Source: Daucus carota subsp. sativus
Taxonomy: Eukaryota > Streptophyta > Magnoliopsida > Apiales > Apiaceae
Reading direction: 5' to 3'
Length of the DNA: 64,000 bases
Assembly (NCBI RefSeq): GCF_001625215.2
Contig: NC_030387.2
Location: forward strand, 30,961,606-31,025,605
Under the pieces are notes generated by a model that was given only the letters and a program-made list of their open reading frames with translations, searched no databases and had not been told where the DNA came from. The position numbers and the translations under genes are program-made. This document shows, in pieces, positions 49,255 to 62,084 of the stretch; within the stretch, counting starts at the first letter, position 1, and every line of letters begins with the position of its first letter.

Positions 49255-50289
49255 ATGGCTGCATGTCTAAATTTTTTTAGAGACAAATTGAATCTCGCAC
49301 AGATGACAGATGAGATTTTTGTACACGTACATTTTGAATTTTGTGTTTCTACTTACCTAATTGGGCTTTTGTATATAAGGTGAGATATTGTTAGTGTCGA
49401 CAAACGTTTGTGAAATTTCAAATAGAGCGGTATAGAGATGCAATGTTCTGAAACTCTTTATGCTGTACACTGAATGAAATTGTTGCACACTTTGGTATGG
49501 TATATACTGTCATGTGAATGTGTCTGGTCTGTCTGGTTGGGTTCCTGAACATCCCTAGACTAAACTGGCACCTAATTAAGTCACATTTATAAAAGGTTTG
49601 TTGTCGTAAAGTGACTGAAATAATTTTCTGTACAGACTGTTCTAAAATTCCCTTTCCGGCTATTGCTTCTGTGAGTGAAACTCTCCACTAAACAAATGGT
49701 ATATTAATGATATAATGTTGCCTAATGTGTTAGAATAAGTTGCCAGGAAGTGTCCTTTTTTTTTAGTGATGAATGAGGTTTCTGGGATCATGACAGGAGG
49801 AAGGCAGAGTGACATCTTTGGTTCTTTTACCTTTACTTCATTCATGCTGCATGATCAGTGGTGTGTTCCTTTATGCTTATTTGTAAATTTTAACATGGTT
49901 CCAAGAACATTATCTCTTGTTTATTGTGAGCATGCTGCCATGTCATGTCATGCATAAAATAGAAGCACATTTTGCAAATCATAATTATTATTTTTGTTTC
50001 ATATTTCAAAAATCTTTCCATTTTCTCAGTAGTAGATTTGTTATTATCCTTGCAAGAGTCTCAAATATATACTAATGGCTTGTTGAAATTCTAATATTGT
50101 TAGTTTTTTGGCTTGTTCAGTATTCACTAATAAATGAATATGGTTTTCTTATATATTTTAACTACTTGACCATTTACATTCATCATCCAGCATTTCTCTT
50201 TACGTTCTCTCTATTTTTCCCATGAAAGAAGCAAACGGTACAAAACTATGTATATCATTTTTCTCTAATGATGTCCTTGTGCTTAACAG

Positions 50290-50689
50290 GAAATAGTTGG
50301 TGATAGTCAGTTGTTGCATAGTCCCATGGATTCTGTTTTGCCTGCTAATGTCAGTCCTTTAGTATCTGCAATAGATGGAGGAGATAAGAATGCAGATTCT
50401 GGCAGAAAAACTCAGTTTTCGTTAGCTCGAGAACCAACATTAACCACTGGTCTTCGACAAGAGATCAAAAGTTACATAAAAAGTTCTGTAGACCTCGACA
50501 AAGATGAGACCAACTCAAAGATTGCAAAATCTGATTGCTTCAGCATAGAGGATTATGATCTACAAGAGCATGCAGAAGGCTTGTTGTTTGACCGAGTATT
50601 CATATAAGAACAGAATAGAATCGGGTAGTTTGCATCACTGTACTGCTGGTATCGGTTTCTCATTTTCACCATTTGCTTCTGTTTTATGA
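50290..50689 (+). pseudogene. Duplicated last exon of the coiled-coil gene, unit 2
   Basis: Keeps the acceptor CTTAACAG and most of the exon 9 reading frame (HSPMDSVLPANVSPLVSAID), but an extra T near 50599 changes the frame, giving LLFDRVFI-stop at 50607 and removing the last 32 residues. It has no upstream exons of its own; it could only be used as an alternative last exon spliced from exon 8, about 10 kb away. Confidence 0.9.
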
Positions 50690-51813
50690 AATTTCTTTGA
50701 AGTTTTTTTATGTTGATAAAATGAAATTTTAGAAATGTATGTACAAAGCCGGTATACCTGACCGAAATCAGTCAGTGGTGATGATAAAACAAGCTAAGGA
50801 ATATGTGAAGAGATATCATACTAGGGGTTTATTATTAGTACATTTCACATATGCCATAACACTATGGTATTGTTAATGTTCTTTTATGGGTTTTTTTTGT
50901 TCTATCATGCCTAGACTTTTCTTTTTTCTGTATATATATTCTGCGACGGATTCACACGAAATGATTAAATTAAGTGCTGGATATATGTTACCATTATGGA
51001 CATGACTTGTAAGTACATGAAATATAATGTAAATATTAACTATATATTAGATACATATACATTTATTTATATAAGCATACATATTTTTACGAAATCATAT
51101 GTAAATATACATATATTTAATATAATTTATAAAAATATATTCAAAAATATGATATTATAATATATATGTAAATATATATCTAAAAATGTTAAATTTTATA
51201 TGTTTATTTATTTATTTATATATTTATCTTTTTATTAACAGTGCATGAGAATACTACACGAAAATTACATGATAGTACACAAACAAAAAAAATACAAAAA
51301 ATTAAAAGAGGTATGAAAGTATATCATTCTCGAGATATAACACGATAGTAAATGATACAATATGAATGTAGCTTTGTTCTCAAGTCACAAACTCTAACTT
51401 CTTACTGGTGACATTAAAAAATAAAAATGAAATTTTTAGATTTAATTTGTTATGTATAATTTTTCACGCACACGCTATATAATGGGAAAAATAATTGTGA
51501 AGATATGCTGGAGAGGCAAATTAGGGTGGAAAATCTATAAATTACTAAAGATATAATATTTATTATATTAATGTAACATAATATGGATCATATATGTTTA
51601 TAATATAATTTATTAAAAGTAAAAAATAAAAGGGTGTAAAAAATATTAAAGCCCGACTCGAATAACTTGTTCCGGTTTGCATAAAATAACTAAATTGGCG
51701 GGCCGAACATTTGACATAAAGCTAAAAGGCTAACTATACAAGAATATCTCAATTTGGAGGCAGTGGTATAATCACATCAAAATAGTGAGTGATACTTTAT
51801 TTGCTCCACCGTT

Positions 51814-52967
51814 ATGGGTGTTTACGAAGAGATGAATGGTAACCTTGGATTCCTTCGAGCCCCTATGAGGGAAGGAGAGGTGGTACTAGAATCGGAACAT
51901 GAAGAAACCGGAGATGGTGATTCTAGCGATCAAGTAATAGATGTCAATGAACTACAGAATAGGATGTGGAGAGATCGAAATGCTCCTGCAACTGGTTAAA
52001 GCGCAGAATGACAATGAGGTGTTTGACAGTGCTAAGCAGCGCCAGTCCCAGGAGCAAGCACGGAGAAAGCACATATCTCGGGCACATGAGGGTTCCCTAA
52101 ATAACATGCATGCTGAAAATGATGAAAGTATTTAACGCTCAGGGTTTTGTGTATGGTATCTTCCCTGAGAATGGAAAGCCGTCATCGGAGCCTCTGACAA
52201 TCTTCATGAATGGCGGAAGGATAAAGTTAGGTTTGACAGGAATGGACCTGCCACCATCGCAAAATATCAAGTCGACAATTCCATTCAGAGCAAAAGAGAT
52301 GACAACTCAACTCCCCTCACTCAGCTTTGCTAGAGCTTCATGATAGTAATCTTGGCTCACTTTTGTCTGCTCTGACTCATGATCACTGTGATCCACCACA
52401 GAGGCGTTTCTCGTTGGAGAAGGGCATTGCCCCACCATGGTGGTCTATAGGGAATGAGGAATGACGGCCTCAATTATGCATCCCTAAAGACTAGAGAATC
52501 CCTCCATATAAGAAACCTCATGATCTGAAGAAAGCTTGGAAGGCTGGGGTTTTAACTGCAGTGATCAAGCACATGTCTCCTAACATTTTCAAGATATAGG
52601 TTTGTGCGGCAATCCAAATGCTTGCAGGATAAGATGACACCCAAAGAGAGTGCCACTTGGCTGCCAATTATTAATCAAGAGAATTCTTTATCACAAAAAC
52701 TTTACCTTGATTTTGAGCCACACAAAACCTGTGATTGCTTACCATAAGTCGTATCTTATATGTGAGACTAGTGATTATGATGTCGATGAAGTGGAAGATA
52801 TCGAGAAGATTGATGTTGAAGAGTGCCAGGCTCATGATGCTAACCTCTTTAACTTATAAAATGATGTACTCAAAAAGAGGTTGATAGTACCACCACCTGC
52901 TCTAGTTAAGGGAGAGCTTGTTGATGGAGTCATGGAATTTTTGCCTAAAAGAAAACAACCATCTAAT
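51814..52967 (+). pseudogene. EIN3/EIL-like pseudogene, copy 2
   Basis: Same inherited lesions as copy 1 (extra A near 51979, ATGC duplication near 52107, internal stops), but it keeps ATG at 51814 and CAG where copy 1 has TAG. Private changes include a 3-bp insertion in the CTCATGATCACTG segment and loss of bases near 52600 (AAGATATAGG), adding another shift. Confidence 0.9.
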
Positions 52968-55001
52968 GTGTTATGGCCATGGACAAGATGGAGTCATTTC
53001 ATTTTTATAATATATAAATGAGTTTAATAAAATATTAAATTTGACCTCATTTAGATCAGATAAAAATTATGTCTTGTCCAATTAAAATATTAAAATAATA
53101 ACAACTATTTATCAAAAATTTAGATTTATCTAATCAAAATCAAAATTAAATCCATACTTTAACTAAAAGGCCGTGTTTGTAACAAACCATGACCAGATTT
53201 TTTTTCCCACATTTCGAATTTTGTTTTTCATATAAATTTCTGTGTAAAATTATAGCTGACTTGTTGATATAGAAGACGAGAAAGCTAGTATAAAAAAGAT
53301 AATTTTATATTTTATTTTAGTTGAAATTTAACTTAATATCAACATGCCATAATATTAAGCTTATTATCATAATAATGCAATATTCCACCATACTTGAATA
53401 AGTGAAGTATAACAGATGTATGGACTATAAACATATTTTTTCATTCACCAAATTTGATAAATAATATCATTTTGTTCATGTTAAAAATAAACAATATATG
53501 ATTTTGATAAAATATATTTTGACTAAAATGTCTAAATTTTTTTTAGAGAAAACTCGAATCTCGTATACATGATATTTTTATACACGTGCATTTTAAATTT
53601 TGTGTTTCATATAATTTTTTTGATAAAATCATAATTGCTTTACAAAAAAGACGAGAGAACCGGTATGATATATAATTATCTTATTAAATATTTACCTTAA
53701 TTTCAATATAACATAATATAACTCTATTAACTTATTTTTAGGATGAGTTATAAACATATCTTTTTGAATTTTTTAAATATATTTTTGTTCATAATACGAT
53801 TAAAATTATAATTGTAATCTTAATTGAAAATTAACATAAATTTGTGTTCACCTAGATTACAAAATTCTTATTATTCCAAAAAAAAGGAATATATGATTAA
53901 ATATAAATATTATATAGAAAAAAAGGATATGGGGATATAATATTCTTATTCATTTTCTATATGTGTCACACCACCCTCCTTTATATTTTGTTGGAGCAAG
54001 GCAACCTGAAGTTTTGAATCATAGTCTTGTATTTTTGTCAGGCTCAACTGGTGAGCTTTTAATTCTTCACGCCCCTTTGTTTTATTTATGTGTATATGCA
54101 TATATAATGTGTTCAACAATCATCGCTTTCGTTTCTTAATGTATCCACGCATATGTTCCTCATTTGTGTGTTTTTAGGTGAAAGTAGGTCACTTTTTTCA
54201 TGTTGTTTATGCGTGTATGTTTGTTTAATATTAGACTTTGTGGAAAGATGCCGTCTTTATGTGTGTGGTTTTATGTGAAACTTTCGATTTTAGAGAATAT
54301 TTGTGTTGTTAGGATTCATGGAGCACATGTATTAGAGGTTCTTTTGTTTGTTTTGTTCATGATTTGGTTCTTCCCCAAATGAGTGTTTCAAAATCATTTA
54401 TTGGTTTTTCAATTGATTATTGCCGATTATCAAAATGGCATTGATATGGAATAATTCATTGTACTACTTCTGTGTTAAATAATTAGCAAGTTTTTAGTTA
54501 CTTTCCCTTTTTACCCTAGCAGGAATAAAAAATCAATTAACAGGAGATTTATTTATATAATGATAGGACTAAGAATGTAATGATGAGTTTGTATCTTATG
54601 CTGGCATCATCTTCCTTCATTTTTTTTTTTTGTGGAATGTGCTAAACCCTAATTTGAATCTAAATTTTCTGTTGCTGTGTGTTATATTTTATGGTTGGTT
54701 ATTTTGTTGTCCTTTTGTTTTAGTACTCTATTTGGGCCTTTCATTTTTTAAAACGCCACTGCTATATTTTTATTTTATTGTACCTAAGAATTTAGGCCTA
54801 TGCACATATTTAATTGATAGAATAATGTAGTTAATATTTTTTAGAAATCAATTATAATTATTATGAAAAAATGGTGATTACCAACGGAGTACCATATGAA
54901 TAGAATAGTGTATGTCAATAGTTTGTAATTGTTAAAACATCAAATGCTCTTCATCAAACATGAACAAGCCACTAAGTTAGATATTTCTCTATTTCAGAAC
55001 A

Positions 55002-55597
55002 ATGGAGTCGAGAACTATAAAAAGGAAGAGATGCAACAAAATTAAGGAGAACGTAATTGAGGAAAGTCATGCATTAGTGATGAATTCTGCAAAGTTGGTT
55101 GATGAAATTCAAGCAGCAAACGAAGATTTTGTAGAGTACTTCAAAAGCATGGGTGACAGACATTCGGAACTGATTTCCCAGGCAATGGGCATCAATGAAC
55201 AATACGGGAAGGTTTTAGTATTTTTTCCATAATCCATTATGTCATTACAAAATTATGATACATATTTACAATCTTGTCAATTCACAGGTCCATTCTTGGT
55301 CTACTAAAGGGGAACAAAAGGGCAAGAGTGGGAGAGACCTCGGAGGTACATGAAAACCTCCCACCTTCCTATGCTAGTGATGTTCGCAAATTCTTGGGTG
55401 ACACTCACACATCACTCGAAGGTCATTGTAAGCAATACAAGAAAGCATGCGAACAGATCACGAGGGAATTCGAGACGAGTTTCGAAGCATGGAAAATAAA
55501 ATTAAGTGATCTCAAAGAACAGGGAGATGAAATGCAGAATCATGAGGTCGAGTTAGGTGTGCAGTTGACTGAATTCAAGAAAAATGTCAACCCCTGA
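55002..55597 (+). pseudogene. Small coiled-coil gene, copy A of unit 2
   Basis: First exon open (MESRTIKRKRCNKIKEN). The donor seen in unit 1 (GG|GTAGG) reads GGGAAGG here, so the normal splice site is lost. The second exon keeps the four bases missing in unit 1 and would be in frame with the old junction. So units 1 and 2 carry different, complementary lesions. A retained intron would end the protein soon after NEQYGKVLVFFP (stop at 55232). Confidence 0.65.
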
Positions 55598-57754
55598 ATG
55601 AGTGCTACTTGCCCATTAAGATAGTATGACTAAATATTTTAGAGACAAATCGAATCTCACAGAGATGAGATTTTTGTACACGTGCAATTTAAATTTTGTG
55701 TTTCATATAATCTTTTCGATAAAATCGTAATTGCTTGGCAGAAAAGACAGAGAACTAATATGAGATATAATTTATCTTATTTAATTTTTAACTTAATTTC
55801 TATCTTAATATCATATTTATAGCTTATTTTTTAGGACAAACTATATACATGTCGTTTTGAAATTTGTTAAATATTATAATTTTATTCATAATACGATAAA
55901 AATTATATACAATTATAATTTAAAATTGAAAATTTACATAAATTTGCATCTACCACGTACTATTGAAAAGATTACAAAAATTATTAATTATTCTAAAATA
56001 AAAAAATTGATTATAGAAAATAATTAGAATACCACAATTTAAGTAAAAGTAGTAAAATATAAAGATTATATAGGAAAAAAAAGCATTGGAATGTATTTGC
56101 CACATGGCCATCCTTTATATTTTATTGGAGCAAAGCAACCTGAACCTTTGAGTTGTAGTCTTGGTTGTTTTACAGGCTCCAACTACTCGTTTTCTTTCAT
56201 TTCCAAGCTGGTGAGCTTTTAATTCTTCACGCCCTTCTGTTTATATATGCATATATCATGTGTTCAATGCTGTCATGTCTTGCTGTTTGTAATGTATCGG
56301 TGGATATAGGTTGCTCATTTTTTTGTTTTTAGCCTGAAGGTGAGTCCTTTTTCATGTTGTTTATGTGTGTGTGTTTGTTTAATATTAGACTTTGTGGAAA
56401 TATGCCTTCTTTATGTGTGTAGTTTTGTGTGAAACTTTGTGTTTCAGGGAATATTTATGTTGTTAGGATTACATGGAGTACATGTATTAGAGGTTCTGTT
56501 GTTTGTTTTGTTCTTGATTTGGTTCTTTGCAAAATGGGTGTGTTTGCAAATTATTTTATTGGTTTTTCAAATGATTATTGCTGATTTTAATCAAAATGGC
56601 ACTGACATGGAATAATTCATTGTACTACTTCTGTATTAAATGATTAACAAGTATGACAACCCACTCCTTAGGTAAAACATATGATCATTATTTTTCTACT
56701 TGACCTAACTGTTAGGTAAAACATATGATCATTATTTTTGTACTTGACCTAACCGGGCTTTTATAAATAAGGCGAGACATTGTTAGTGTCAGACAAGGGT
56801 TTGTCAAATATAGCCATATAGAAATGCAATGTTCTGAAACTCTTTCTGCAGTATACTGAGTGATATTGTTTGCACACTTTGGTATGGTTTTCATACTAAA
56901 ACAACCGTGATAATTTATACAAAGTATGCTAAGTACTATTTTGATTATCATCCTAATGGGGTATACTTTTATGGTGTATGTGTTTGGTCTGGCCTGTTGG
57001 GGTGTTGAACATGCCTAGACCAAACTCGCACCTTATCATCAGATTTTATAAAATGTTTGTATCTGTAAAGTAACTGAAATAATTTTCTGGACAGACTTTT
57101 CTGAAATTCCCTTTTGGGCAATCCTCTCTTTATCTCTAAAAGGTCATCTGTTGGCTCAAATTTTCATCCATCTGTGTGAGTAAAGGTAGTTGATCTTGAT
57201 GAGAGACATGTGCTCCGCCGGACTTTTTTATTTATAAATTTTTTTCTTTTAGCGTGTGATTAATACTGGGAACACTGTTCTACTCCAGAACAATCAAAAA
57301 AATAAAACAACTACAAAATAGTTGTTCCGCACTTTCTGAAAAGTGCATAACTGTTCTCATTTTTTGAAACCCTAATTTGAGTCTTAATTTTCGGCTGCTT
57401 GTGTTAGAGTTTTATGGTTGGTTATTTTGTTGGGCCTTTTTTTTAGTACTCTATTTCAGCCTTTCATTTTTTGAAACCACACTGCTGTTTTATTTTATTA
57501 TATGTAAGAATTTAGGCCTGTGATTGAACATATTTAATTGATAGAATAATGTAATTAATATATTTTACAAATTAATTATAATTATTTTTTAAAAATGGTG
57601 ATTACTAATATATAAAGTTTAGAGTATCATATAAATCGTGTATGTCAACTCTTTGTATGGTAAAACACTAACTGCTCTTTCATCTATATATTGAGAACAT
57701 CAAACATGAACAAGCCACTAACTTAGATATTTATCTATATATAGTTTCAGAACA

Positions 57755-58353
57755 ATGGGGTCGTGAGCTACAAAAAGGAAAAGATGCAACAGAATTAAGG
57801 AGAACATGGTTGAGGAAACTCATGCATTAGTGATGAATTCTGCAAAGCAAAGTTGGTAATGAAATTCAAGCAACAAACGAAGATTTCATAGAGTACGTAC
57901 TTCAAAAGCATGTGACAGACATTCAGAACTGATCTCCCATGCAACGGGCATGAATGAACAATACGGGTGACTTTTAGTATTTTTTTCACAATCCATTATG
58001 TCATTACAAAATTACCATACATATTTTCAATCTTGGCAATTCATAGGGCCATTGTTGATCTACTGAAGGGGAACAAAAGGGAAAAGGGCGGGAGAGACCA
58101 CAAAGCTGCATGAAACCTACCAAATTCGTATGCTACAGATGTTCGCAAATTCTTGGACGACACTTACACATCACTGGAATGTCATTCAAAGAAATACAAC
58201 CAAGCATGCGAACAAATCATAAGGGAATTTGAGACCAGTTTCGAAGCATGGAAAAGAATAAGTGATATCAAGGAACATGGAGATAAAATGCCGAATCATA
58301 AGGCCGAGTTGCGAGAGCATTTTAATGAATTTGAGGAAAATGTCAACCCTTGA
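57755..58353 (+). pseudogene. Small coiled-coil gene, copy B of unit 2 (decayed)
   Basis: Lacks the early TAG of its unit 1 counterpart but has a TGA in the VKK-equivalent start segment (TCG TGA), a duplicated GCAAA and frameshifts. The second exon still reads CEQIIREFETSFEAWKR and ends FEENVNP. Confidence 0.8.
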
Positions 58354-59407
58354 ATGGCTGCTACTTGCCAATTAAGATAGTATGTCTAAATTTTTTTAGA
58401 GACAAATTGAATCTCGCACAGATGACAGATGAGATTTTTGTACACGTACATTTTGAATTTTGTGTTTCTACTTACCTGATTGGGCTTTTGTATATAAGGT
58501 GAGATATTGTTAGTTTCGACAAACGTTTGTGAAATTTCAAATAGAGCAGTATAGAGATGCAATGTTCTGGAACTCTTTATGCTGTACACTTAATGAAATT
58601 GTTGCACACTTTGGTATGATATATACTGTCATGTGAATGTGTTTGGTCTGACTGGTTGGGTTCGTGAACATCCCTAGACTAAACTGGCACCTAATTAAGT
58701 CACATTTATAAAAGGTTTGTTGTCGTAAAGTGACTGAATTAATATTCTGTACAGACTGTTCTAAAATTCCCTTTCCGGCTATTGCTTCTGTGAGTGAAAC
58801 TCTCCACTAAACAAATGGTATATTAATGATATAATGTTGCCTAATGTGTTAGAATAAGTTGCCAGGAAGTGTCCTTTTTTTTAGTGATGAATGAGGTTTC
58901 TGGGATCATGACAGGAGGAAGGCAGAGTGACAACTTTGGTTCTTTTACCTTTACTTCATTCATGCTGCATGATCAGTGCTGTGTTCCTTTATGCTTATTT
59001 GTAAATTTTAACATGGTTCCAAGAACATTATCTCTTGTTTATTGTGAGCATGCTGCCATGTCATGTCATGCATAAAATAGAAGCACATTTTGCAAATCAT
59101 AATTATTATTTTTGTTTCATATTTCAAAAATCTTTCCATTTTCTCAGTAGTAGATTTGTTATTATCCTTGCAAGAGTCTCAAATATATACTAATGGCTTG
59201 TTGAAATTCTAATATTGTTAGTTTTTTGGCTTGTTCAGTATTCACTAATAAATGAATATGGTTTTCTTATATATTTTAACTACTTGACCATTTACATTCA
59301 TCATCCAGCATTTCTCTTTACGTTCTCTCTATTTTTCCCATGAAAGAAGCAAACGGTACAAAACTATGTATATCATTTTTCTCTAATGATGTCCTTGTGC
59401 TTAACAG

Positions 59408-59807
59408 GAAATAGTTGGTGATAGTCAGTTGTTGCATAGTCCCATGGATTCTGTTTTGCCTGCTAATGTCAGTCCTTTAGTATCTGCAATAGATGGAGGA
59501 GATAAGAATGCAGATTCTGGCAGAAAAACTCAGTTTTCGTTAGCTCGAGAACCAACATTAACCACTGGTCTTCGACAAGAGATCAAAAGTTACATAAAAA
59601 GTTCTGTAGACCTCGACAAAGATGAGACCAACTCAAAGATTGCAAAATCTGATTGCTTCAGCATAGAGGATTATGATCTACAAGAGCATGCAGAAGGCTT
59701 GTTGTTTGACCGAGTATTCATATAAGAACAGAATAGAATCGGGTAGTTTGCATCACTGTACTGCTGGTATCGGTTTCTCATTTTCACCATTTGCTTCTGT
59801 TTTATGA
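59408..59807 (+). pseudogene. Duplicated last exon of the coiled-coil gene, unit 3
   Basis: Same as the unit 2 copy, including the extra T that ends the frame at 59725. The acceptor CTTAACAG is kept. Confidence 0.9.
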
Positions 59808-60931
59808 AATTTCTTTGAAGTTTTTTTATGTTGATAAAATGAAATTTTAGAAATGTATGTACAAAGCCGGTATACCTGACCGAAATCAGTCAGTGGTGAT
59901 GATAAAACAAGCTAAGGAATATGTGAAGAGATATCATACTAGGGGTTTATTATTAGTACATTTCACATATGCCATAACACTATGGTATTGTTAATGTTCT
60001 TTTATGGGTTTTTTTTGTTCTATCATGCCTAGACTTTTCTTTTTTCTGTATATATATTCTGCGACGGATTCACACGAAATGATTAAATTAAGTGCTGGAT
60101 ATATGTTACCATTATGGACATGACTTGTAAGTACATGAAATATAATGTAAATATTAACTATATATTAGATACATATACATTTATTTATATAAGCATACAT
60201 ATTTTTACGAAATCATATGTAAATATACATATATTTAATATAATTTATAAAAATATATTCAAAAATATGATATTATAATATATATGTAAATATATATCTA
60301 AAAATGTTAAATTTTATATGTTTATTTATTTATTTATATATTTATCTTTTTATTAACAGTGCATGAGAATACTACACGAAAATTACATGATAGTACACAA
60401 ACAAAAAAAATACAAAAAATTAAAAGAGGTATGAAAGTATATCATTCTCGAGATATAACACGATAGTAAATGATACAATATGAATGTAGCTTTGTTCTCA
60501 AGTCACAAACTCTAACTTCTTACTGGTGACATTAAAAAATAAAAATGAAATTTTTAGATTTAATTTGTTATGTATAATTTTTCACGCACACGCTATATAA
60601 TGGGAAAAATAATTGTGAAGATATGCTGGAGAGGCAAATTAGGGTGGAAAATCTATAAATTACTAAAGATATAATATTTATTATATTAATGTAACATAAT
60701 ATGGATCATATATGTTTATAATATAATTTATTAAAAGTAAAAAATAAAAGGGTGTAAAAAATATTAAAGCCCGACTCGAATAACTTGTTCCGGTTTGCAT
60801 AAAATAACTAAATTGGCGGGCCGAACATTTGACATAAAGCTAAAAGGCTAACTATACAAGAATATCTCAATTTGGAGGCAGTGGTATAATCACATCAAAA
60901 TAGTGAGTGATACTTTATTTGCTCCACCGTT

Positions 60932-62084
60932 ATGGGTGATTACGAAGAGATGAATGGTAACCTTGGATTCCTTCGAGCCCCTATGAGGGAAGGAGAGGTG
61001 GTACTAGAATCGGAACATGAAGAAACCGGAGATGGTGATTCTAGCGATCAAGTAATAGATGTCAATGAACTACAGAATAGGATGTGGAGAGATCGAAATG
61101 CTCCTGCAACTGGTTAAAGCGCAGAATGACAATGAGGTGTTTGACAGTGCTAAGCAGCGCCAGTCCCAGGAGCAAGCACGGAGAAAGCAAATATCTCGAG
61201 CACATGAGGGTTTCCTAAATAACATGCATGCTGAAAATGATGAAAGTATTTAACGCTCAGGGTTTTGTGTATGGTATCTTCCCTGAGAATGGAAAGCCGT
61301 CATCAGAGCCTCGGACAATCTTCGTGAATGGTGGAAGGATAAAGTTAGGTTTGACAGGAATGGACCTGCCGCCATCGCAAAATATCAAGTCGACAATTCC
61401 ATTCAGAGCAAAAGAGATGACAACTAAACTCCCCTCACTCAGCTTTGCTAGAGCTTCATGATAGTACTCTTGGCTCACTTTTGTCTGCTCTGACTCATCA
61501 CTGTGATCCACCACAGAGGCATTTCTCGTTGGAGAAGGGCATTGCCCCACCATGGTGGCCTATAGGGAATGAGGAATGACGGCCTCAATTATGCATCCCT
61601 AAAGACTAGAGAATCCCTCCATATAAGAAGCCTCATGATCTGAAGAAAGCTTGGAAGGCTGGGGTTTTAACTACTGTGATCAAGCACATGTCTCCTAACA
61701 TTTTCAAGATTCATAGGTTTGTGCGGCAATCCAAATGCTTGCAGGATAAGATGACACCCAAAGAGAGTGCCACTTGGCTGCCAATTATTAATCAAGAGAA
61801 TTCTTTATCACAAAAACTTTACCCTGATTTTGAGCCACACAAAACCTGTGATTGCTTACCATAAGTCGTATCTTATATGTGAGACTAGTGATTATGATGT
61901 CGATGAAGTGGAAGATATCGAGAAGATTGATGTTGAAGAGTGCCAGGCTCATGATGCTAACCTCTTTAACTTATAAAATGATGTAGTCGAAAAGAGGCTG
62001 ATAGTGCCACCACCTGCTCTAGTTAAGGAAGAGCTTGTTGATGGAGTCATGGAATTTTTGCGGAAAAGAAAACAACCATCTAAT
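60932..62084 (+). pseudogene. EIN3/EIL-like pseudogene, copy 3
   Basis: Carries the two inherited frameshifts (near 61096 and 61225) and the inherited stops, with ATG at 60932. The 5' quarter matches copy 2, the rest matches copy 1. Private changes include ACTAAACTCC near 61424 and GTACTCTTGG near 61465. Confidence 0.9.

Larger units (their letters stand above)
44380..49262 (+). repeat. Nested older duplication inside unit 1 (subunits A and B)
   Basis: The stretch 44380-46500 (promoter-like region, leader exon, small gene) is repeated in diverged form at 46530-49262. Shared anchors: GTACACGTGCA, TTTGTGTTTCATATAAT, CTTTATATTTT.TTGGAGCAA, GCTGGTGAGCTTTTAATTCT, and the coding exons. A third, cut-off start (GAGATTTTTGTACACGTACA) follows at 49315. 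Divergence is far greater than between 9.1-kb units, so this duplication is older. Confidence 0.85.
40518..49664. repeat. 9.1-kb tandem array, unit 1
   Basis: 9147 bp. The left edge lies in intron 8 of the coiled-coil gene, where homology to the other units begins at GCTTCTGTGAGTGAAACTCT. Unit content: end of intron 8, last exon of the coiled-coil gene, about 1.2 kb AT-rich DNA, EIN3-like pseudogene, small coiled-coil gene copy A, diverged copy B, then a tail ending CCCTTTCCGGCTATT. It lacks a 114-bp intron segment that units 2 and 3 carry. Confidence 0.95.
49665..58783. repeat. 9.1-kb tandem array, unit 2
   Basis: 9119 bp, same order as unit 1 and joined head-to-tail at CCGGCTATT|GCTTCTGTG. 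It carries private changes, including loss of about 28 bp from the leader exon of small gene A (near 54045) and loss of the GTTGACGAG block near 53850. Confidence 0.95.

Noticed and set aside
61257..61553. 98-aa minus-strand frame across EIN3-like copy 3
   Set aside because: Antisense of a conserved EIN3 domain segment; interrupted in the other two copies.
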